Shown here: in pieces, positions 41,101 through 53,100 of the stretch
How the letters are laid out: each line of letters begins with the position of its first letter
Numbering within the stretch: the stretch's first letter is position 1
From: Xenopus tropicalis
Lineage: Eukaryota > Chordata > Amphibia > Anura > Pipidae
NCBI RefSeq assembly: GCF_000004195.4
Contig: NC_030685.2
Span: 58,404,048-58,468,047, forward strand
Reading direction: 5' to 3'
Length of the DNA stretch: 64,000 bases
Notes under the pieces: model-generated
What the model was told of the DNA's origin: nothing
Databases searched by the model: none
What the model saw: only the letters and a program-made list of their open reading frames with translations
Made by a program: the position numbers and the translations under genes

Positions 41101-44100
41101 TTTTTATAGAATCATGGAATCAAAAAAATTATCAAGGAAAAAAATGGACAAAAATATTGAAATTAATCAAATATTCCTGTAAGTCTTGCAGTACCTAATC
41201 AGGTAATTAGGTACTGCAAGATTAATATTTTTCAAAATCCATAATTGGTCAGCATGATGAAGTTGCTAAATTGCACCAGTGTGGTTTCCAGTAGCAACCA
41301 ATCAGGTATTTGTTTTTATTTTCCAACCTGTAGGGCACTAAAACGAATTGCTAACTGAATGATACTGGCAACTACACATGTGCAATTAAGCACCTATTTT
41401 CATTAATTAAGCCACGTGCGTTAAACTTGCACATGCTGTAAGACGGACAAGCTGCCAACCAAAAGTGCAAGACAATGGCTCCAAAACAAAAGTACATATA
41501 GGAACAAAGTGTTTGTTTCAAAAATCTATAGACTGAATGGATTTGCCTTGAATCTCGTGTTAAGGGTTAAAAATGGCAAGAGAATATATTGGAAAATTAT
41601 AATTTAAGACTTTGCATGTTTTAGGTGCCCGATGGTAAAAAAACCCCCCCAAAAAACATGTATTTGAGTTCTGTAACTGATACTGTATATACATGATAAA
41701 GTGAAATACACAACTGTGTTTCAAATGAATACTAAAGTCTTCTGATTATGTATGGGAGTAAATATAAAATATTTAATTATTATATACTTCCCTGTTCAGT
41801 AACTGCAAAAGTTAGTGCAAGTCAGAAGAGAATAAATTGATTACATTTGATTAAAGGAGCAAGAAGGCTACTGATGCAATGTCTTCCCAATAGATTAGCC
41901 ACAACAGGACAAGCTAGAACACTATATTTATGCTGTAGAATTCTTTACCATACCTAAGTAAACAGCCCTAGAAGCTCTTTGTGTTTGTTTCAGAAAGCAG
42001 CTGCCATTTCAGCTTGGTCTGACATCAATTCCTGCCTGCATCTCTGTGCTCTGGGCTCGGATTACAGCAGAGAGGGGAGAGGGGGCGAGAAGGGAGGAAG
42101 TCTGATACCAAAGTACATGTACAGAATTGAAAGAAAGAAATGCTGTGTTTCTTTTGACAGAGGACTCAGAGCAGCATTACTGTGAGTGTTTATGGCTGTA
42201 TTTACATAGACCTTTCTGATAAAGCTTACTTAGTTTTAACCTATCCCTTCAAACCACAAGTGACACAAGTTTTTATAAACCCCAGCAAGAAGTCAAAGTT
42301 TGTTCATAACACCCTCCCCAAATATTAAACTTAGAGATTTAAAAAACATTGGCCAGGAATATAATGCAAGTGAGAGTTCAACTCAAACCTTATCCTAAAT
42401 GAGACAGAAATAAAATATGTATATTTTTGGTTATCAAAATGGACACACTAGTTTGCTAGAGGTACCTGTGTTATTGCCAGTTTAATTAACTGTGTCAATG
42501 ATGTAACGTTTTTGTAGAGGTCCTTGGAGCTGCTGTTTAAATTGGGTGACATCTAAATAAAAATAGAATGAAGAAATAAAAGTTTATATTGTGAATATAC
42601 AAGGTCTATATTTCATTGAAACATTAGAGGTATTAGCTAAGCTCAGTTTCCCATAAATGTACAGACTAACAGTATAATTCATAAATGATTAATAATTACA
42701 ACACAAATAGCCCCAGTAGAACATGGACAAAGGAGTTTTTCTTTGAAGGGGAATGATTCTAAAAATAAAAATTTATGTTAAGTTTTTTTACTTTTGTAAT
42801 AGTTCCCCTTTTATTCTTAAACCTAAGAACACAAACAAAACACACGCAGACTGAGTACAATCGGGAGCACTCACTGGCCCACTCTGCACTACAATGTGTT
42901 AACACGTCACCAGATCACACGTCCTAAGTCAATGAAAAGTACACACTTAGGGGCACATTTACTAACCCACGAACGGGCCGAATGCGTATGATTGCGTTTT
43001 TTTCGTAATGATCGGTATTTGGCGATTTTTCGGAAAATTATCGCAACTTTTTCGTTGCCATTCCGAATGTTGCGCAAAATCTGGCATTTTTTCGTAGCGT
43101 TAGGATTCATTCAAGCTTCAGTATGGTGACTTTTCTTGGGCCAGGTTGGAGCTGCAGGGTGCCATTGAGTCCTATGGGAGGCTTCCAAAATCATGCTAAG
43201 TCTGAAAGTTTCGCCCGCCGCTTACGAGCGCTCAATACGAAAAAGTCGCGACAAGATACGAGCGAATCGTAATGGCTACGAAAAACTCGCGTTTTTTCGC
43301 GCAAATCGTATTGGTAACGAAAAAGTCGTGACAATTTCCGAAAAGTCGCCGAAAAAAACGCAAAAAATACGAAAAAGACGCAAAATGTTCGTTTTCCAAT
43401 CGGAATTTTTCCAATTCGGATTCGAATTCGTGTCTTAGTAAATCAGCCCCTAAGGTTTTAGATTTACGAAGCAGTGTCTCCAGTGCCCCGTGACTGTGTA
43501 CTTTTCATTGACTGATTGCAACCATTATTCATTTATTTTAGAAGGTGGCTGAGATTTACGGCACAGATTGTGCCAGACCAGTACTATATTTTCATTGGTA
43601 TAAAAAAAAAAAAAGACATTTATACCGCTTTTGAACTGCATTTATTTTGTTGCATTTGATTTTCTGTGCTAGTTTTGTTAAACTATGACTATCATTTGTA
43701 AGTAAAATCCAGATATAATATACTATAATATAATAACAGCAAATATTTCACTGGTTGCTAAGGTTTTCTAGACATAGAGAAAAGTTTGCATGTACCCTTG
43801 CCCTTGGAATAAAATAGATTTAATGGTTTACCTGTGTAGTACTTACACTTTCAGTAAAATTGCATGGCCGACTTGTGTTATTTAGATTTGTTTTGTTGAA
43901 ACAGTTTTGCCCTATGTGGAAGAAGCATACGTTTTCAATATTATAGATCTTTCCAATATAATATACTTATTTCATGCACTGTATTTAGTGGCTTGTTATA
44001 TTAGTAAAAGTGCAACAATTGTGTTCATGTATAAATGGTGTTTTAAGGCACCTATTTGATCAATCAGACAGAGTACAGAACATGCTCTTGATACTGTTTA

Positions 44101-47100
44101 AATTAACCATGTGTACAACTGGCCATGCATGTAAAGATCCGCTCATTTGGTGAGGTCGCAAAAACAAATGGATCTTTTACCAATATGCACAGCTTGAATT
44201 GGGCGATATCAGGCTGATCTCACAGTTTGGCCCTCAGGCCATGGATGGAATCATAATTGCCACTATGCATTGAGAATCGAATCAATGCACAAGTGTGGTC
44301 TTCAATCTGATGGGAAAATCAAACCTGCCCGATTTTTAGCCAGATGGTAGTTGAGTGGGCCCCCTGGAGGGCCCCATACAGAGATAAATTGCTAAATTAG
44401 TCTAAAGGGTTTGCTACACATGGTTTGTTATATATAAATCAAACAAAGATTTCAAGGTGGTAACTAGCACATACCAAGTGGAGCTGATACGTTGTCTGAT
44501 GCTTCCATCCAAAACATGGTGTCTCCTCCTTCCCCTCCAGAATGACATTTTTGTTTACTGCCAAAAAAATTGTGTATATCTGACAACTGAGAAAATAATC
44601 AGACCTAACCAAAACTAAATAATAGTGAACTCATTTAGGTCTGTATGTGACCATTGCATTTGTTAAGGTTCTATGAGCACTATGAATATGCACTGTTTTC
44701 TCTACAGCAGCTCATAGCTGCTTAATACATATGATGGGTGTGTTAATATATTTTACATGAAAATATTTCTTCTTTCTTAACTAGGCAGTTAAGCAGAATA
44801 TTATTTTTATGTTAATGTGCCCTAATGTAGGTGCACTGATTTTTGTTGATGTATTGAGATACTACCTTCCAACAACTCTGACATCTTTGCATTAGTAAAG
44901 TTGTGTTATGTAGAGACATCATTCCACTTACTTGCTTGTTGTGGTATTAGATGATGTGTTCGGCAGGTAGCTTACGTTTTGACATGTTATGTCTGTGTCA
45001 CAGAGGACGTTCTGAAGAAAGGGCATTATCCCTGTGCTCTGCAGGTTGCGTGGAGCCAAGTAGCCTGCAAATAAGACATAATGAATGAAAAGGGAAGAAA
45101 GTTTTAACAACAGTCGGAGATTAACAACATTTTCCCATTTAGGAAGCACCCATTGAGGATATATGCGCCCTGATGAGCATAACCAGCCTTGCTAGACTAC
45201 ACCTCCCAACACAGTATCATAAACTAAAGCATGCTGGGTGCTGTAGTTTACCCTCCTGGTGTTTGAATACAGTGTAATATTTGCAAGCTAAAAATGTACA
45301 GTAAAGTCATTGTGCTTGCTAATAGCAGGGAGGCTTAAGCTGCACTATTAGACAGGATCCTCACTGCAGTACGCACTTGCATCTGTAAATAAGCTACAGT
45401 TACTCTACAGTGGGGAGATTTCATGTGTGGGATTTTGTAATGAATAAACCTGAAGCTCTGAGCAATCATTAATAGGATCTTTAGTGGCTGTCATAAATAA
45501 ACATGATAAAGTTAACCAACAATATATAGTTTATCATTTCTTAGTCACTACATTGGAGGGGCAACTAATGCATCATTCTTAATTGCTGGGTTTAAGCAAT
45601 TTACATTTGAAATACATGGAGAATGTATTTTTGAAAATAAACAAATTCTTATTTTCTTTAGCCTTGCATTGTTTTTATGAGCCACAGACCTTCAGTTCTG
45701 ATTGTTTGGCTGATCCTTGGCCCTACAGTATATGCAAGGCCTGCAAAATGAATATGTACATGAAAGTTGACTGATCAATGAATGGGTTGATTACATTACA
45801 AGATTTCGAAATATGCAACTACTGCCTAGTTCGTGTTGAATAGTAATCGGAACTATTATGGCCCCGATTGCTCAAAACCAAGTTTTTAATGCCATGCCAA
45901 TCAGTTTTCTAGATTTCACTAAAATTGTCATAGATTCATTCAAATTTGCACTGGGCAAATGTGGTGGCTTCACAGCAGTTCCCAACTATTACAGGGAAAT
46001 TTTCGTAATGGTTAGGAATGGAATTGGCACAGTTATAATGGAACTGGCGCAGTTATTGAAGCAGATATCAGTTTGTCAGAATGTGTTTGAATGCTTTGAG
46101 CAGTGTTGAGAGAGGTTATAGTTCCAGGAAAACCTCAGGGAATTAATGAATTCTGAGTGAAAATGAAAGCAATGCCAATGCTGATGTAACAAATTGTTAC
46201 AGTGAGGAAAAGTAACCATCATAACCACTTCATAGAACAACCTCATAGTTTATATTATATATCTACTCAGCATCTTACAATTAACCTGTTGACCTGTAAC
46301 GTGTATTGCTACCTTAGCTTTAGAGCAAAGATTTTAATTTGTCTGATTGTTAAGATTTTCTTTTTTTTAATTTATCCTGCATAAATCAAATTATTTTGCT
46401 GTTGGCCCTGGAATTATAATATTTTATTTATTTCAACACAGCAAATTATAGAAAATAAAGATATAGAGTATGAAAGTTTAATGTCTGCTCAGGCATAAAG
46501 GCACAAAATAGGCAAACAGATCTACCCATTAGTGATGGGCGAAATGTTTCGGCAGGCATGGATTCGCAGCGAATTTCCGCGTTTCGTCATTGCCGGATTG
46601 TTTCGCAAAATGGATGAAAAAATTCGCCGCGGAAAAATTCGCCGCACCTCCAAAAATTGTCGCGGGCGTCAAAAGAATAGCCACACGACGAAATAATAGC
46701 CGCGGGCGACAAAAGAATAGCCGTGCGACGAAATAATAGCTGCACGACAAAATAATAGCCGAGGGTGATGAAACAATAGCCGCGCGACAGAATAATAGCT
46801 GTGGGTGACGAAACAATAGCCGCACAACAAAATAATAGCTGCGGGCGACAATTTTTTTTTGTCGCACGACATTTTCGGTGTTTCGCAAATTTTTGACAAG
46901 ATGGAGGCCAAGGTGTTGGCCTGCATGGAGCTAAGTGGAGCACATATCGGTACAAAACGCGAATATATGCATTTTTAGGTTGCTATCCGCTCTATGTAGA
47001 TCCACACAGGCCAACATTGGGCCTATCAATGGCACTCTTGGGAACCTGTACATAAGGGGCAGATCCACTTTTCTCTGCTTCTGTAAAAAAAACACCTTCC

Positions 47101-50100
47101 GTGGAAAGGAGAAAATCTGCTTAGTGTTCCCTTGCCCTTAATAAGGGATAATTTGCTGCTACTTAGCACATTAATATAATGTTAATCGATGCAGTACACA
47201 ATTTTTGTAATGTTATTTTGCTGCTGTTTAGTATTTATGCTGTGTTTATCTCTGCAGCTCATCATTTCCACAGTACTATCTTGATGCAGTGCAGCCTATC
47301 AATAAGGTGTTTATCTGTTGTACATTATTATGTACATGACATTATATGCTATTGTGCAGCTAATTACTAATTAGACCTCTGTAAAACTGGACATACAACG
47401 CAAGATGTCCTGCCAACAAAGTGAGCGGATCTTTCCACCAATATGGCCATCTAAGGTGGATTATAACTACAGTAATAGGAGCCATTAGAGCAAGGACCAC
47501 ATCAATGATCTGGTGCAGTCTGCTATCTGTTGGGAAATTAAAACCTGGCCAATCGAGTGCACGCTTGGCCCCCCAAGGATTTTTTCCGGGTAACCCATCT
47601 CTTTAATATTACAACGTTGTTGGCAGAGATCAAGAAGAATAGTAGGTAAATAATTAATGGGGAAAGGATGGGCAAGGAAAAGCACAAGGGTGGGCAGAGC
47701 ATAGTGAGGGCAGCATGGCTGACATACAATTCCCCAACTGATGTTATCTTTTCTAGCACATTTTCATAATATTTAACAAGGACTGATGTATAGGGGCCCA
47801 TTTACAAGCATTCTTATTTTGTTCCTTTTTAAGAATGGTATTTTTAGCACTAAAATTCAACTAATTCAATGCCCCATTTCTGCACACCATTAATTTATTT
47901 TGCAGGCTTCTGTTTTGCACCATAACATTTTTTTGTTTGATGGGATATGCTACTTCCAATGGCAAGGTGTGGCAATGGGAGCCAAATGTGCTTCCAGTTA
48001 CACCAATCTATAGCTTGGTGAATTGGTACGGTATGTGTTTACAGAATTTGATATGTACAGTACCTGTGCCCAGGGTCGGACTAGGTGGGCCCCGGCAGAC
48101 CCAACCCCTACCTGCACTCCCCCTGCCCAACCGCTCCTCCCCCGACGCGTTAAATTTACGCGCTCGGGGGAGGATGTTGGGTGGGGGGCCCTGCGAGGGG
48201 GGTTTGGGGGCCCCTACGGGGGGGGCGGGACAGCATGGGCACCTGCATGGCCCCTGGGGCGGGAGCCCCGGTGGACCCTTCACCCCCCAGTCCGACCCTG
48301 CCTGTGCCACATTCTTAGGCTGTGTTCCTCAAAGGAGGAATTTAAAAATCAAGTTTATGAGCTATACCAGAGACTTAAGGCTCGGGGGTATAAAACAAAA
48401 TCTCTTAGTTGTGCAAACCAATGGGATTTATCTCAGACAGACCATCGAGACCAATGGAAATAGAATTAATAGATTCATTATGATTGTTAATGCTGATGAT
48501 AAGAAAATACGCTCCATTATAAGTAAAAATTGGGATATTTTATGTATTGATCCGATGGAGGGACTTTTTGTCCATCCCCATCCATCTTACCAGTATTAGA
48601 AATGTATGGGTACAAAGACACTTTAAAAGAATAGGGGCAAATGCCTACTGTTAAAATCCTGGCAGTTATTAAGTGTGGTAATTGTAAACAATGTACTTTA
48701 ATCAAACAATCTAATAATTTTCTAAATGACAGGAGTTATTTTAATATTAACCATTATATTAACTGCTCATGTGACTACTCATGTGATTTATTTGTTTACC
48801 TGTCATTGTGGCAGTATGTATGTTGGGAAAACAATTTGGCCCCTGAAAAGAAGGGTGTATAAACACACATTAGACATACGGAATTGCAATATGATGTCTA
48901 GCATAGCTAGACACATTTACTGCCATCATGATGGCCAATTTTCCGGTTTATATATTCAGGGCATTCATCGTATCCATTATGACAGGAGAGGTGGTGATTT
49001 AGACAAAAGATTATCATTGTTAGTGGTTATTATTTTACTGTGCACCAGGGCATTTTGCATGTTTTTGGGGTATTCGAATAAATTGACTGGTTACGCAGGT
49101 TACAGGATCAAGGGAAAATATAAAATGGACATGGCTGGGTATCTTTACATGGAATATCCAGTAAGACCAATTTTATATACTTTGTCGAAAGTGCTTAAAA
49201 ATTTAACATATCCACCCAGCGGCCGATAATAGCAAGGGGCTCATTAATGGAATGTATAGCAAAATATGTAGATATGCTGATACAACCTATGGTAAAGCAA
49301 TTTGGATCTTACTGCTGTTTTTTTGAGACTGGTTAACAGTATACAGAATGGTAAAATAGATTTTTTATTTGGACCTTCAAAATTTATATACTAATATTCT
49401 GCATGAACAAGGAATACAGGCAGCCAAGGAATCCCTACTGGATTATGATCATTATTCGGGTCCCACGGTGGAGTCTGTGCTTTCGTTACTGTATTTCATA
49501 CTGCATAAAAATGATTTTAAATTTAAAAACTAGTTTTATCTGCAATTAACAGGAATTGCTATGGGCTCAAATGTAGCCCCAACCTATGCTAATACCTATA
49601 TGTATATATTTTGAGTCATGATCTGTTCCGTAGGCATGGGGGACATTAAAGGAGATTTATCGATCTGTTTTTTCTATGGTTTGGAACCGAAGCTTTACTA
49701 TTATTTGTGAAGGAATTAAATAGATTGGGCCCCACGATTAAGTTTACAGTACATCATGACAAAGAAAAAATAAAGGTTTTGGATGTGACTGTTATGTGAT
49801 TATGTAACAAAAGAAACTCCAAACGAAAATCTATCAAAAAATAACAGATAAGAATACAGTCCTGCATTATAATAGCAATCACCCCAGACATCTTTTATAT
49901 TCATTACCAAAATCACAAATGCTTGGTGTTCAGAATTATTAGTGAGTGGCTGGAAAGGAAATGTGAGTTAAATGTAATGGCTGCACATTTTCTAGGTAGG
50001 GGGTATCCAAAGCAGTTGATAAAACAAACGAAAGATGGGCAAAAACACAAAATAAGTCTTTGCTTAGGAAAGAGAAGGTGCAAGTTGCAGCAAATGATGA

Positions 50101-53100
50101 TTTTTTGTTTTTTGTTTCCACATATGTAGACCTTACATATTGTAAACATGACAAAAAGGCAATAAACAGTATATTGCTAAACAGCCTGTGGTACAGCATT
50201 GGTTGGCTGCAAAACATCCGGTATCATCTTTTAAATGTATTCTGGTTGACTCTGTTCCTGTACCCAGGAGAGGGGGAGATGCCAGTAAGTTATTATTATA
50301 AAGAGCAGCATTCTGGACATTCAGGCTCGATTGTGTACACATTCAAGGCTTGAATAGCTCCCTAGAAATAACCCTTTTTTTATCAGGAAGATAGGTGATA
50401 TAGAAGTACTTTGATCATTTGGTGGGATATGGTCCTTAGGTTTCTCTGGATTAATATGACTATATGCCTGTAAAAATTATTTTGATTACTAATATATGAT
50501 GGACAGCATATTCTAGTTATATAGTGACTATATTTGAGTGTATTTGGACTATTGAGAGATTAAAAGAGAAGGAAAAGGCATTTTAGCATTTTATTTCCAA
50601 TAGATTAGTCACAGCAGTGCAAGCTAGAACGCTATACGTATTCTGTAGAACGCTTTACCATACCTAAGTAAACAGCCTTAGTAGCTTCTGTGCTGCAGCT
50701 TTGGCTGCTGGTAGCTCAGATTACACAGCACAGTTGGGAGGGGGAGAGAGTTGGCATGGAAGGGGTAGAAGGGAGGGGAAGAGAGGAGCAAACTGAGCAG
50801 ACTCACGACCGTGCCCTGAAGGATTTTTCCGAGAGCAGGAAGTCTGACACAGAATATCACGCATACAGAGTAAAAGGAAAGAAATGTGGTACTTCTTTTC
50901 ACTGGGGACTCAGAGCAGCAGTTCTTTGAGTGCTTATGGCTGTATTTACATAGACGTTTCTTATAAAGCTTACTGCGTTTTTACCTTTCCTTTAATAACA
51001 GAAATAAGTTCATGTAAATAGGAGAGGGGGCTCCAAAAAACAAAATAGGACGTAACATCATGGGGCAATATGTTAGTGACTTGGCATGCAAAAATGTTGG
51101 GTAAAATGTTTTTTTGAAAAGATGTTTTATTAACATTATACAGTATATAGCATCTATGCACGTTATATGGTACAAAATATGGATACTTTATATCAATTCA
51201 TTGATGGAAGGTGTTAAGAAGATTAATAATAAGAATAAGAATTCTATGATGTCACATCTTTAGATGTGAAGGGATTATAAAAGATATTTGCACATGTGTA
51301 TTAGTACCTTGAGAAACATCCTAAACAAGGACTGAAACATTGCTTGTATACATGTTCATTTAATACAGAATCTATTTTAAACAAATCCCTTGGTTGCTGG
51401 TTGTTAAGTACATTTTATTTTACCATGCACCAGGGCATCTTTTCAGTTATTCAAGTGCTGTCTATGGACTTGCCCTGCATTTTAACCAGCTGACAAAACA
51501 CATTTTGTAACTGTTCCTAATAGCGCAAAAAGTATAAATGAACCTTTAAATTTTAGTCTAGAACAGTAAAGAGCTGCAGCAAGACATTGAAAATAAAGCT
51601 TGCCACAGTACACCGAGTGATGGACCTGGTATGTCCTTACAAATCTCCCATACAAATGAAGCAAGCTGTAGTTTCACTTTCCCATTTGCCTTCCTAGTAG
51701 AAACAAAAGGTTTTAAAGGAGCTGCACACATGATATAAACCAGCTTACCCCATTTATTGTGGCCACCTGTGCATCAATGCTAACAGTAGCACCAGCCTGG
51801 AGTATCAGGTAAGCAAATACAATCACTGGGGGGTGCCTAACATTTAATTCACTTTCAGTGAATACATGCATTTTGCATTTCTGTGTAAATATAGTATTGT
51901 GGAAAGTAAAGGCTAATTGCAACATATTTTCCTATTTTTCATGCTTAGTAAGGTGAATTTTTTTTAGTTTATCTATATAATACTTACAGTTTGGCAGGAT
52001 ATCTACAGGAAATTGTGTGCGGCTGATTGCAACTATTGCTATTATAACCACAGGCCATAAAATGAGGACCAAAGTCCAAACCTGCAATTAAGAAAGAATT
52101 GATAAAGAAAATATTCCTTTGATACACAGAAAACACGATACAAATAAGTAAGTGAACTGTAAGCAAAGCACAAGGCAATCAACGTCAATTAAAGGAAACC
52201 CACAGATATATATTTGCAGACTGCGAGATACTGGAAAGCTATATGTGGATTGCTAGCAGTCTTATTTTGCTATAGAAATGCTAGATTTACTAATGCTTTA
52301 AAGCAGAAGGCTTGTATCTGTTTTCTCTGAGCAAGAGGGTTCAAAAAGCCAAAGAGCATAGTCATTATTCTTGGAACACCTAAATTTAAGATATATATTT
52401 TTATATAGTACCTTTGTACTGATACAATGGTATAAAGTACGGCCCCCTGAATTATCTTGTTAATACAGGTCTGTGAGTGCTCCGTTTGATTGATATGTTG
52501 CCTAATAATAAGATCTTGCCATTACTTGAGCGAGTGCTATTATTGGGTATTTCATATACAGTATAAACATTAGGGATGTACCAAATCCACTTTTTTGGAT
52601 TCGGCCGAACCCCCGAATCCTTTGTAAAGAATTTGGGCGAAAACCGTATCGGAACCAAATCCGGTGCTAATTAGCAGGTGCTAATTAGGTTTCGGAAGGA
52701 GTATGACGTATATTGCAATGTATGGACAAACAATCCCTGTTTTGCTTAAAGGGGAGGGCATTTCTTAGTTGCTTAATGCACAGAATGTATTAATGTCCTA
52801 TATATATTGATAATGGGTGAGTGCAGAGGATCTCTTGTTGTTGTCTATATGTATTTTGTGGTCACAACCTCATTGCACGGGGGCAGCCATTCAAAGGAGA
52901 AAAGGCACAGGCACACAGGAGATAATAGATAAACACTATTGTATTCTAGAGAGGTCATCTGTTATCTGCTATGTAACCTGTGCCTTTTCTCCTTTTTTCC
53001 AACTTTAATGGCTGCCCCCACGGCTACACAGCAGCTTATTATATAAATTATAGTAGTGTTACTGTAGCAAACACACAACTTTTACCAGTGCAGGGCAACA

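Noticed and set aside
41979..42185. Plus-strand 68-codon ORF containing a Ser/Cys-rich peptide
   Set aside because: It lies entirely in a T2-type MITE, and the related MITE at 50560 shows a similar accidental frame (50690-50929).
46529..46955. Three overlapping minus-strand ORFs of 85-122 codons
   Set aside because: They are translations of the 18-22-bp minisatellite in a MITE, giving repetitive Cys/Tyr/Phe/Arg peptides in several frames.
47937..48599. A 220-codon plus-strand ORF, and overlapping 146- and 100-codon ORFs, around 48008-48463
   Set aside because: They cross the GC-rich hAT MITE at 48071-48300, where stop codons are scarce. The frame joins MITE sequence to Penelope sequence and has no family features as a whole.
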